From contig NZ_CP110615.1 of the NCBI RefSeq assembly GCF_026153295.1, forward strand, positions 2,542,001 through 2,606,000: a stretch of DNA of 64,000 nucleotides, given 5' to 3'. A program made the position numbers and the translations under genes. The first letter of the stretch is position 1; each line of letters begins with the position of its first letter. Below are positions 35,418-46,782 of this stretch, one piece after another. The DNA is from Rhodococcus antarcticus (GTDB lineage Bacteria; Actinomycetota; Actinomycetes; Mycobacteriales; Mycobacteriaceae). The notes under the pieces are model-generated. The model ran no database searches. It worked only from the letters and a program-made list of their open reading frames with translations, and was not told where the DNA came from.

Positions 35418-36125
35418 TCACGAGTCCAGCGCGGCGATGAGCAGCTCACCGACCAGCCTCAGGTCGTCGAGCTCGACATCTCGGCCCTCGGGAACGGCCC
35501 GCGCGACCCGCAACGAGCGGGCGGCGCCATCGTCAAACCACCTCCGGGCGTGGAGCAGTGCGTCCGCACGCAGCTGATCACCGGCCCGCTCCAGCTGAGC
35601 GCGCGCTACCGGCCCGCACTCCCGGTCGAGCGTGAGACGGACGATGTCCAGCAGGTCGCTGCCCTCCTTCGCCCGGCCGCGGTTCATCACCGCCTGCAGC
35701 TTCATGGCGACGAGGGCACCGGGCTCGGCGACGGCGACCTGGAGAGGGTCCAGCCCCTCCGTGCTGACGACAACGGGCGAGGCGGAGGTGACCGCCCAGT
35801 CGTGGGCGAGGACGTGGAGGCGGTCGGTCGGGTCCTCGGGTAGACGCGCGAGGTCCGCGTCGGTGACCTGGAGGACGTCGACCTGGACCTCACCGAACGG
35901 CGTCGTGACCACCGCACCCGACGGACCACTGGGCGCGGCCCCCGCCGAGAGCAGCAGCTCGAGCTGCGCGACCTGCCCCGGGTGGCTCCGGTCCACCGTG
36001 TCCAGGTCGGTGGTGACCCGGTACGCGGTCGACAGCCGACACAGGACGGCCATCCCTCCGACCAGCACGACGGGCCGCCCGGTCTGCTCGACGATGACGG
36101 GGACTGCACTCACCAGTGCCGTCAT
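35418..36125 (-). CDS. nucleotidyltransferase-like protein, AbiEii-type toxin candidate
   Basis: Protein of 235 residues. The nucleotidyltransferase signature is VGGMAVLCRLS followed by TTDLDTVD (about 22-44), the GG/S...DxD pattern of AbiEii and related MNT-like enzymes. A helical domain with LVAMKLQAVMNRGRAKEGSDLLDI (about 140-163) fits the AbiEii Lys-containing motif. ATG 36125 has GGGAG four bases upstream; GTG 36167 is an alternative that overlaps the partner gene by 11 bases. It lies just after the HTH gene, the order antitoxin then toxin seen in AbiE type IV systems. Toxin activity is inferred from family and order. Confidence 0.75.
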   Translation of the reverse strand: MTALVSAVPVIVEQTGRPVVLVGGMAVLCRLSTAYRVTTDLDTVDRSHPGQVAQLELLLSAGAAPSGPSGAVVTTPFGEVQVDVLQVTDADLARLPEDPTDRLHVLAHDWAVTSASPVVVSTEGLDPLQVAVAEPGALVAMKLQAVMNRGRAKEGSDLLDIVRLTLDRECGPVARAQLERAGDQLRADALLHARRWFDDGAARSLRVARAVPEGRDVELDDLRLVGELLIAALDS

Positions 36126-36156
36126 CACGCTCCCGGTCAGCCGGACGATCGGGGGC

Positions 36157-37185
36157 TCACCAGACACGGCGCCACGGCTCCGGCGGTGTCCACCCATCGA
36201 GGATCTCGCGGCCCCGTCCCGGGTCCTGCGCAAGGTCCAGCGCTACGAACACCGGGTGCGCCAGCGGCCACGGCTGGCGGTTCACCCGCCGTGCGCACAC
36301 CGCAGGAACGGGCGCGATCCGCACCCGCGCCGCCCGCGCGGCGGGCGACGCCGCAAGCCCCAGCAGCTGGGCCGCGCGACGCAACGTGCTCGCGTCAGGC
36401 ACCAGGAAGTCGGCCGGGTGGTTGGCCCGCGCGGCGACCGGTGCCCCGTACGCGGCAGCAGCGACCGTGTCGGACAGGGCCCAGCCCACGGTCGACTCCG
36501 CGTCCTCGAGCCCGAGGTGCAGGACGCCGTCGTCCGCGGACGACGGGAGCTTGGCGACGTCGATGGACGGGGTCTGCCAGTGCTCCGCCAGCGCCCAGAA
36601 CAGGTCTGGCGGCACCGACGCGCGATCGGCCGTCGTGAGTCCCTCCGACCGCAGCGCCGTCATCACTGCGGAGACCGAGCTCGGCGCCCTCGACAACGCC
36701 GCCGCCACGGCCCGCACCCCGGTGGGCTGGTCGGGCGAGGTCAGCAGGTGCGCTGCCACCTCGCGACCCACCTGCCCAGCGAAAGCGGACCGGACCGGGC
36801 TTGGTGGCGCCATGGGCGAGACATCGGTGTCGATGAACACACCCGGACCGACGATCCTGAGATGTCCGCGGAGGTCAAGCCATCCCCAGCCGGCGCCGCT
36901 CAGGAGCCTTCGCGCTTCGGCGGTGACACGGTCTGCGACGACCACACCGATTGCGCCACTGGCGAGAGTGCTCCCCCAGTGAGGCAGGCCTCTGACGACG
37001 GCCCTGTCGTCGGCCAGCGCCAACGCCTGCACCTCGACCTGCACCCGGGTGCCGCGGTCCAGCTCGAGCACGATGTCGGGCCTGCGCCCGTTGGCCATGG
37101 CCACCTCGGTGGCGGTACCGACGCAGAGACCGGTGAGCGCCTCGCGGAGCTGCTCCACGATGCCTCGATCTGCGGTCCCCTGCAC
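36157..37185 (-). CDS. AbiEi-like antitoxin/regulator
   Basis: Protein of 342 residues. The N-terminal 110 include DIVLELDRGTRVQVEVQAL, reminiscent of a PD-(D/E)xK-like fold. GWLDLRGHLRI (about 98-108) resembles the LDLxGN motif of AbiEi-type proteins. A winged HTH follows (about 130-185: VRAVAAALSRAPSSVSAVM...EGLTT), then a domain of about 150 residues. GTG 37185 is chosen because the 30-bp palindrome and -10 hexamer occupy the bases before it; the ORF is open to 37230 but that would read through the operator. AbiEi proteins repress their own operon and neutralise AbiEii. Both roles are inferred here. Confidence 0.72.
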   Translation of the reverse strand: MQGTADRGIVEQLREALTGLCVGTATEVAMANGRRPDIVLELDRGTRVQVEVQALALADDRAVVRGLPHWGSTLASGAIGVVVADRVTAEARRLLSGAGWGWLDLRGHLRIVGPGVFIDTDVSPMAPPSPVRSAFAGQVGREVAAHLLTSPDQPTGVRAVAAALSRAPSSVSAVMTALRSEGLTTADRASVPPDLFWALAEHWQTPSIDVAKLPSSADDGVLHLGLEDAESTVGWALSDTVAAAAYGAPVAARANHPADFLVPDASTLRRAAQLLGLAASPAARAARVRIAPVPAVCARRVNRQPWPLAHPVFVALDLAQDPGRGREILDGWTPPEPWRRVW

Positions 37186-37194
37186 GAGTCCATC

Positions 37195-37234
37195 ATCGTA
37201 GCGGTTCGGTGTTCGGTCAATACCGAACACCGAA
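37195..37234 (-). promoter_or_regulatory. promoter and 30-bp palindromic operator of the AbiE-like operon
   Basis: Arms TTCGGTGTTCGGT (37205-37217) and ACCGAACACCGAA (37222-37234) are perfectly complementary over 13 bases with a four-base spacer. Each arm is itself two TTCGGT half-sites one base apart. On the minus strand a TTGACC lies inside it and TACGAT (complement of 37195-37200) follows, nine bases before the GTG. An autorepressor site is the natural reading. Confidence 0.7.
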
Positions 37235-37269
37235 AGCTTAGCGAGAATCGCCCCGACGGCGGCGGGAGG

Positions 37270-37377
37270 TCAGCTGATGCGGGTGACGACGTGCGCGCCC
37301 TGCTGCAGGTGCTCCGCGGTGAGCGCGAGGCCGAGGCCGCGGGAAGCGCCGATGACGAGGACGGTGGGTGCGGTCAC
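37270..37377 (-). pseudogene. truncated short-chain dehydrogenase (first 35 codons)
   Basis: The GTG start overlaps the amidohydrolase stop as GTGA. It reads TVLVIGASRGLGLALTAEHL, the nucleotide-binding strand and glycine motif of an SDR, then stops after 35 residues. The other 200 or so residues are missing; the AbiE-like module begins immediately beyond. This marks an insertion or deletion junction near 37270. Confidence 0.75.
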
Positions 37378-38361
37378 GGGTGGGTCTCCTCGATGGCGAC
37401 CAGGGTTTCGGCGTTGGCGTGGGCGCCCTTCTCCCGGTCGGCCGGCTCGGGCAGCAGGTCCAGGAAGGCGGCGGTGCTTGCCGGATCGAGCCGGTGGAAC
37501 GGGTGGTCGCCCGACGGCAGGATCCGGTCGACGGTCGTGAGCTCCAGGGTGTGGCGGCGCAGGCGCGGGGTGAGCATGCCGCTGGTGGTGATGTGCACGT
37601 CTTCCCGCAGCACCTGCGCCACACCGCGCTCCAGCCCGCGCGAGAGGCTGTCGGCCCGCTCGACGGCGTGCAGCAGCAGCTCGCCCCAGTGGCCGAGCAC
37701 CAGCTGCAGGTCCGGGTGGCGGTCGACGGTGCCGCGCAGAATGAGCCGCAGCACCGCGGTGCCGGCCTCCACGTGCCAGCGCCACCCTTAGGTGGAGAGC
37801 CCCAGCTCGACGGCCGGCTCCAGCCCGCGGTGCGACGCGTCGCGCACAGCGGGCGGCGGGATCTGCGGATGCGGGAACACCGGGCGCCGCAGCCGGGCCG
37901 CCAGGTCGAGCGCGTCGTCGTTGGCGGGGTCGTCGAGCGGGCGGTCACCGCTGCGGCCGTAGGACATGATCCCGACGTAGCCGTCGCGGGTGGCGCTGCG
38001 CTCGAGCTCGGCCACCGCGGGTCGCGGGGTCGGACATGGGCAGCGTGGTCAGGGCCCGGAACCGGGTGGGTTGCGCGCGGACGACGGCGGCGGCACGGTC
38101 GTTGGCCTGGCGGCTGAGGGCGACGGCCTGTGCAGCGGGCAGGCCGTGGGTGCCGGGCGGGGCGAGAGAGAGCACTTGGACGTGGAGCGCGGCCTCGTCC
38201 CTGGCCGCTACCCGTCCGTCGCCGATGTCGAGCAGGCGCTCCGGGATGTCGCCGCGGTCGTTCAGGGAGACGCTCTCGTCGCGGACGCCGGCCGGCTGGG
38301 CGCGCAGGACGCGGTGGAACTCCGGGATCGTCCAGTACTCCTCGATGGCAACGGTGCGCGT
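37374..38361 (-). pseudogene. amidohydrolase-family gene inactivated at three points
   Basis: A metal-dependent TIM-barrel hydrolase (amidohydrolase_2) can be rebuilt across two frames: VAIEEYWTIPEF at the start, AELERSATRDGYVGIMSYGR in the middle, and LVLGHWGELL with ILPSGDHPFH near the end. The likely start codon is ACG at 38361, five bases after a good AAGGAG. A frameshift lies near 38010-38030. An in-frame TAA at 37788-37790 splits LGLST from GWRWHVEAG. The truncated SDR overlaps its stop. The family needs all of these parts, so it is dead unless these are assembly errors. Confidence 0.8.
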
Positions 38362-38911
38362 GCGAGCTCCTTCCGCTGTACTGACTCCCACCGCGCAGCG
38401 GATCATCGAGGCCGCCCGGGTGGAGTTCGGCGACCGGGGCCTGGAGGCGACCACCATCCGAGCGATCGCGCAGCGCGCGGGCGTCGACCCCTCCCTGGTC
38501 ATCCAGCACTACGGCTCCAAGGCCGACCTGTTCACCTCCGCCATCCAGCTCGACGAGGGCGCGGACCGCGACCGGCACCTGGACGACGTGCTCCACAAGT
38601 GCCTGGGCGAGCTGCCGCCGGAGACCCGCGCGCTGGTGCGGTCGATGCTCACCTCCCCCGGGGCCGCAGCGTCGATGAAGGCCTACCTCGACGAGCGGGT
38701 GGCCAACCTGGCGCGGGCAGACGACGGGCCGGACGCCGAGCTCCGCGCCGCCCTCACCGTGAGCAGCATCCTGGGCCTCACCATCGCCCGGCACTTCCTG
38801 GCCCTGGACGCGCTGACCGACATCTCCGAGCAGCAGGTGGAGACCGTCGCGCGTCCGTGGCTCACGCCCGGCGGCGGTACCAACGTTGACCGTCGTCACA
38901 CAAGGCACTAA
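38345..38911 (+). CDS. TetR-family regulator
   Basis: DNA-binding regulator of 188 residues. The N-terminal HTH is clear: AQRIIEAARVEFGDRGLEAT then TIRAIAQRAGVDPSLVIQHYG (about 17-57). The ligand domain follows. Starts at ATG 38345 or GTG 38354. It overlaps the 5' end of the dead amidohydrolase on the other strand, its probable former target (inference). The last dozen codons run into AT-richer DNA, so the natural C-terminus may have been replaced at the island edge near 38890. Confidence 0.85.
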   Translation: MATVRVRAPSAVLTPTAQRIIEAARVEFGDRGLEATTIRAIAQRAGVDPSLVIQHYGSKADLFTSAIQLDEGADRDRHLDDVLHKCLGELPPETRALVRSMLTSPGAAASMKAYLDERVANLARADDGPDAELRAALTVSSILGLTIARHFLALDALTDISEQQVETVARPWLTPGGGTNVDRRHTRH

Positions 38912-39034
38912 AAAGGCGTCACAGTCTTAGACTGAGAAACAAGTACTCGCGATTAACCGCGGAAATTGACCTAATAAGCAACTAGACCTTACGCGTCCGC
39001 GGTACGGTCAGAAGTGCCATCCAGCCACAGGCCC

Positions 39035-40326
39035 CTAAGCGGACTTCCTCACTACGGGCAATTCTAGCCCTTGAAGACCCCACCCAATAAAGAAAATTAG
39101 GTACGGGTCAACAACTGTCAATTTCTCTGGATTCGTGGCGAAATCTAGAGCCGAGTCGCCTGCGCCCTTACTTGAATCAGCAATTTTGACCATTCCACGA
39201 CAAGCGCGCCTGATCTGGTCCAACGGCCGTCGGTTGGTCACAAACTCGTTCATTGAGTCGCTTATTTCCACCGGAGTCATCGAACGCTTCGGAGCAAGCC
39301 GACCGACTGCGAGAAGGAGGGCTGAACACATGTCTACGTACGCATCGCTCCCCGTAATTGCGATCTGTGTCCGTCGGCGCCTTTCAGTCGGACCAATCTT
39401 AAGACTTTCGATCAGGCTAGGCTTGATTGTCGCCGCGATCTTGCCAAAGAATGAACTCCACTCGGGCCTCCGCAGAATAAGCTCAGGGCCGTCTACCTGC
39501 TTCTCGATGCCGTTGTACTCACAAAGTTCACTGCACAACTCCTGCATTATAAGGGGACTGCCGAAGCTCTGCTCCACAAGTTTGGAGGCAAGCGCCCCTT
39601 CGGAGTCCTTAAGATTTAGAACCTCGAAGCCTTGGGTCGCGATTCTGAGTAACTCGAGATCGGACCATTCCTCAACCTGCAGACCTCGAACGCGACCCGT
39701 CAACTCTCCTTCCACCTGGAGAAGGTCCATAATGCGAGTGGGGATCGCAATCAAGATATAGCGCACACCATAGTAGATCTGATCTTTGATTTCGCGGGCA
39801 AGCAGTTGCCGGACGGACTCATCGGCATGATGGAAGTCGTCGATTACAACCGTGTAGCTACCACTGAAAAGTTCATCTCTTACGATTTCGGAAATTGACG
39901 AGGCCGAAACCCTTGTAGTCTGCGAAGACTTCGTCCACGACGATGAGCCACCCCCACCGCGCCGCCGATCGGAAAGCCCGCCGATCCAAGTCGGACATTG
40001 AAGTCAACTCCGCCTTGCTCTGTGCTAGTAGTCGCTACCTGACTACTGACAATGGCGCTCACTCTGTAGGCCAGCTTCTCCCAGAAAGCTTCCATGGAAT
40101 CGAGAGACCCCCCAGCGAGGTGGATCCAGCGGTGCCCGTCCTCGTTCAGCACCTTCTCCACGAGAACCGATTTCCCGGACTTACTCGGACCGGAAATTGC
40201 AAGCACCTTATTTCCGGAACGCAGGTACCTTCGAACTTCCCGCTCCAAGCTCGCCTCGTCGCGCCGAACATACGTGACCGTGGGCGCACCGCCAGTGACG
40301 AAAATCTGCTCAAGCGCATAGTCCAT
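39035..40326 (-). pseudogene. P-loop NTPase on AT-richer DNA, interrupted by one frameshift
   Basis: The first frame (40326 down to about 39953) holds Walker A GPSKSGKS (about 46-53) and WIHLAGGSLDSMEAFWEKLA. The second frame continues EIVRDELFSGSYTVVIDDFH (Walker B), HADESVRQLLAREI, then a helical C-terminal domain to a TAG at 39035. One extra base in the C-run 39951-39955 restores a 430-codon ORF, so a single lost G is the cause. TATGCT (complement of 40333-40338) is six bases before the ATG, so it has its own leaderless promoter. Base use is clearly lower in GC than on both sides, pointing to recent transfer. The family is AAA/STAND-like; the function is unknown. A sequencing error is possible. 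Confidence 0.75.
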
Positions 40327-40388
40327 TTATCAAGCATAGTCGGCATCACCTGCCACTTGTCGACTAGCCCGGGCTAACGGTGCTGCCG

Positions 40389-41468
40389 CTACACGTTGAA
40401 GCGGAACTCCACGACGTCGCCGTCGGCCATGACGTAGTCCTTGCCCTCCATGCGGACCTTGCCGGCCTTCTTGGCCTCGGCCATGGAACCGGCGGCGACG
40501 AGGTCGTCGAAGCCGACGATCTCGGCCTTGATGAAGCCGCGCTCGAAGTCGGTGTGGATGACGCCCGCGGCCTGGGGGGCGGTCGCGCCCTGGGGGATGG
40601 TCCAGGCGCGGGACTCCATCGGCCCCGCGGTGAGGTACGTCTGCAGGCCCAGGGTGTGGAACCCGGTGCGGGCCAGCGCGTTCAGGCCCGGCTCGGTCTG
40701 GCCGATGGACTCCAGCAGCTCCAGGGACGACTCCTCGTCGAGCTCCAGCAGCTCCTGCTCCACCTTGGCGTCGAGGAACACGCAGTCCGCGGGCGCCACG
40801 GCAGCGGTCAGCTCGGCCTTGCGGGCTTCGTCGGTCAGCACGGCCTCATCGGCGTTGAACACGTAGAGGAACGGCTTGGTGGTGAGCAGCGTCAGCTCGC
40901 GCAGCAGGGGCAGGTCCACCTCCTTGGGCGCGGAGATGAGGGTGCGGCTGTCGCTGAGCACGGCCTCGGCGGCCTTGGCGGCCTCCAGCACGGGCTTGCG
41001 GTCCTTGGCCGTGCGCGCCTCCTTCTCCAGGCGCGGCAGGGCCTTCTCCAGCGTCTGCAGGTCGGCGATGATGAGCTCGGTCTCGATGACGGAGATGTCG
41101 GCCATCGGGTCGACCTTGCCGTCCACGTGGATGACGTCGTCGTCGGCGAACACCCGCACCACCTGGCAGATCGCATCGGCCTCGCGGATGTTGGCCAGAA
41201 ACTTGTTGCCCAGCCCCGCGCCCTCGCTGGCGCCCTTGACGATGCCGGCGATGTCGACGAAGGACACGGTGGCCGGCACCAGCTTCGCCGAGCCGTGGAT
41301 CTTGGCCAGCTCCGCCAACCGGTCGTCCGGCAGCGCGACCATGCCGACGTTGGGCTCGATGGTGGCGAAGGGGTAGTTCGCCGCGAGGACGTCGTTGTTG
41401 GTCAGCGCGTTGAAAAGGGTGGACTTGCCGACGTTGGGCAGGCCGACGATGCCGAGGGTGAGGCTCAC
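40389..41468 (-). CDS. ychF: YchF/Obg-family redox-regulated ATPase
   Basis: Conserved P-loop protein of 359 residues that prefers ATP and associates with ribosomes. G1 is GLPNVGKST (9-17) and G3 is DIAG (71-74); the G4 position reads NADE instead of NKxD, as expected for an ATP-binding YchF. The coiled coil is about 130-200, and the C-terminal TGS domain includes GVIHTDFERGFIKAEIV near 302-318. GTG start. The foreign NTPase insert ends about 60 bases past its stop. Confidence 0.96.
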   Translation of the reverse strand: MSLTLGIVGLPNVGKSTLFNALTNNDVLAANYPFATIEPNVGMVALPDDRLAELAKIHGSAKLVPATVSFVDIAGIVKGASEGAGLGNKFLANIREADAICQVVRVFADDDVIHVDGKVDPMADISVIETELIIADLQTLEKALPRLEKEARTAKDRKPVLEAAKAAEAVLSDSRTLISAPKEVDLPLLRELTLLTTKPFLYVFNADEAVLTDEARKAELTAAVAPADCVFLDAKVEQELLELDEESSLELLESIGQTEPGLNALARTGFHTLGLQTYLTAGPMESRAWTIPQGATAPQAAGVIHTDFERGFIKAEIVGFDDLVAAGSMAEAKKAGKVRMEGKDYVMADGDVVEFRFNV

Positions 41469-41554
41469 GGTCGGTGGAGTCTACGGACGTGCGCACTCAG
41501 TCCACCGCCACGCCGTAGCTGCGGGCCAGCCCGCTGACCTGACGGCGCGACCGC

Positions 41555-41977
41555 TCAGCCGCGCACCGCGCCGACCACGCTCGCCACCCCCAGGGCCAGC
41601 GGCACGAACCCCACCACCCCGGTGAGCACCAGCGCCCCCACCACGCGCACCCAGCCGCGGCCCACCGCGAGCCCACCGCACGCCAGGGCGATCGCCACCC
41701 CCCACAGCGCGGTCCCGCCCACGGCGCCGACCAGGAAGTCCCCACCCGGGGACTCCGCGCTGGTGGTCGGCGCCTGGCTGCTCAGCCCCCGGTTCAGCGA
41801 CTCCACCAGGCTCGCGCCCGCGGTCAACCACGTCCACACGCTCAACCCCAGCGCCACCAGGGCACCCACGCAAAGCGCGACCCCACCGAGCTGACGGCCC
41901 GGGGTGGTCGGCGGGGCGGGCACGGGGACGAACACCGGCCACCCCGGACCGGACGGCGGCGGGAACGGGGGGTGCAC
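41555..41977 (-). CDS. small membrane protein with Pro-rich N-terminus
   Basis: Protein of 140 residues. A Pro-rich cytoplasmic-looking head (1-28) is followed by three hydrophobic segments (about 31-52, 80-105 and 110-136). There are no known domains. It stands alone upstream of ychF on the same strand with an 86-base gap. GTG start. A hypothetical gene near ychF also exists in mycobacteria, but I cannot confirm homology. Confidence 0.7.
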   Translation of the reverse strand: MHPPFPPPSGPGWPVFVPVPAPPTTPGRQLGGVALCVGALVALGLSVWTWLTAGASLVESLNRGLSSQAPTTSAESPGGDFLVGAVGGTALWGVAIALACGGLAVGRGWVRVVGALVLTGVVGFVPLALGVASVVGAVRG

Positions 41978-42109
41978 CCGGTGATGATGACGGGCACAGC
42001 GCTGCCGCGGGAGCGGTTCGTCGGGATGCCGTCCCGACCTTCGCCACCGGAACGGAACGATCTCGTCACCCCGGGTGCCCGGATCGACGCACTCCGGCCC
42101 GTCCTCGCG

Positions 42110-42206
42110 TAAACTTCACAGAGGTCGAGAGGCGCTGCAACGGGCGAGAGCCCGCCACGCTCGACCGCGAGCACCACGAAGGGCGCCTCCGTGACACCCC
42201 GGAGGC
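42110..42206 (+). promoter_or_regulatory. SAH-type riboswitch with promoter, controlling metH
   Basis: TAAACT (42110-42115) is a good -10. The leader then contains GAGGCGCTGCAACGG at 42129, a hairpin CGGGC-GAGA-GCCCG (42141-42154), and GCTCG...CGAGC, ending in GGGCGCCTC. P1 is GAGGCGC (42129-42135) with GCGCCTC (42183-42189). This matches the S-adenosylhomocysteine riboswitch as I know it. The next seven bases allow GCCTCCG (42185-42191) to pair instead with CGGAGGC (42200-42206), the ribosome site of metH. Confidence 0.85.
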
Positions 42207-42212
42207 CGCACG

Positions 42213-45959
<3,747 letters not shown>

Positions 45960-45991
45960 GCACGCTCGGGGCTCCCAGGCGCCCGGCCGAC

Positions 45992-46263
45992 GGCCACGTG
46001 GAACCTCGTGGTCGCTCTGGGCGCCCGGCCGGGGCCACGTGGAACCTTCTGGCCGCCACGCGCGGGCACGGGCGGCGCGGGGCGGGCTCCGGGCCACGTG
46101 GAACCTCGTGGTCGCGGGCTGAGCGCGCTCGGGGCTCCCGGCCGCCCGGCCGACGGCCACGAGGAACCTCGTGGTCGCGGCGCGGGGCCGGCTCGGGGCC
46201 ACGTGGAACCTCGTGGTCGCGGGGCGGGGCGGGCTCGGGGCCACGTGGAACCTTCTGGCCGCC
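45992..46263. repeat. six-copy array of hairpin-forming repeats after metH
   Basis: Core unit GGCCACGTGGAACCTCGTGG, with GTCGCGG usually following. Copies: 45992-46015, 46033-46057, 46092-46117, 46155-46180, 46197-46222, 46239-46263. Copies 2 and 6 read CCTTCTGG in place of CCTCGTGG. Copy 4 is a perfect palindrome (CCACGAGG-AA-CCTCGTGG). Spacers are GC-rich, 17-38 bases, and partly repeated too: the 30 bases before copies 1 and 4 are nearly the same. The whole 409-base gap between metH and the next gene (45960-46368) holds no gene I can support. Confidence 0.9.
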
Positions 46264-46368
46264 CCGCGCGTGGCCGCCACGCGCGGGGCGGGCTCGGGGC
46301 GGCGGCGGGGCCACGAGCGCCCGTGGCCTGGCGCAGCGATCCGCCCCCTGCGGGCCTACCGTCGCGGG

Positions 46369-46755
46369 GTGAGCGACGACGACGTGTTCGGCCCCTACCG
46401 GGGGGGCACCTACACCCGCGCCTACCTCACCATGTTCTGGCTGCTGGGGGCGGCGGCGATCGCCCTGGAGCTGTGGGCGCACGGGCGCTGGGGTGCGATC
46501 GTCGTCCTCGTGGTCGTGGCCGGCATGGGGGCGACGGTGCTGGTGGGCACCGCGCAGAGCGTGCTGAGCCCCGAGGGTCTGCGGCTGGTGCTGCTGCGGC
46601 GCTGGGTGCCGTGGACCGAGGTCACGGAGGTGCTCGCCCCCGAGCCCGGGGACGCCGAGCTGCGGCTGCGCCTGACCGACGGCACCGTGCTCACGGCCAA
46701 GGGCGTCCCCCCGTCGGTGGGCCCGGCCCTGCGGGCGGTCCTGGACCGCTGGTAG
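46369..46755 (+). CDS. two-helix membrane protein with bacterial PH-like domain
   Basis: Protein of 128 residues. Two helices (about 22-38 and 42-60) are followed by a small beta-domain (about 65-125) with VLSPEGLRLVLLRRWVPWTEV, the usual look of bacterial PH (bPH_6-type) domains. It is membrane-bound with the domain in the cytoplasm. TACCGT (46357-46362) is six bases before the GTG, so probably leaderless. An in-frame extension to 46171 would translate the repeat array and is rejected. Function unknown. Confidence 0.85.
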   Translation: MSDDDVFGPYRGGTYTRAYLTMFWLLGAAAIALELWAHGRWGAIVVLVVVAGMGATVLVGTAQSVLSPEGLRLVLLRRWVPWTEVTEVLAPEPGDAELRLRLTDGTVLTAKGVPPSVGPALRAVLDRW

Positions 46756-46782
46756 TCCCCGGGGGCCGTATCGTCGCCCGGC

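Noticed and set aside
37205-37234. Rho-independent terminator of the amidohydrolase-SDR remnant
   Set aside because: The palindrome sits upstream of a promoter and start codon, has internal half-site repeats, and no T-run; operator fits better.
38912-40388. Complete mobile element or prophage
   Set aside because: No integrase, transposase, terminal repeat or phage gene is visible; only one NTPase gene and short intergenic DNA.
45992-46263. CRISPR array
   Set aside because: Unit too short, spacers of unequal length and partly repeated, and no cas gene in sight.
46171-46368. N-terminal extension of the PH-domain protein through the repeats (ATWNL-type peptides)
   Set aside because: A good -10 hexamer and GTG stand at 46357-46371, and the extension is only translated repeat.
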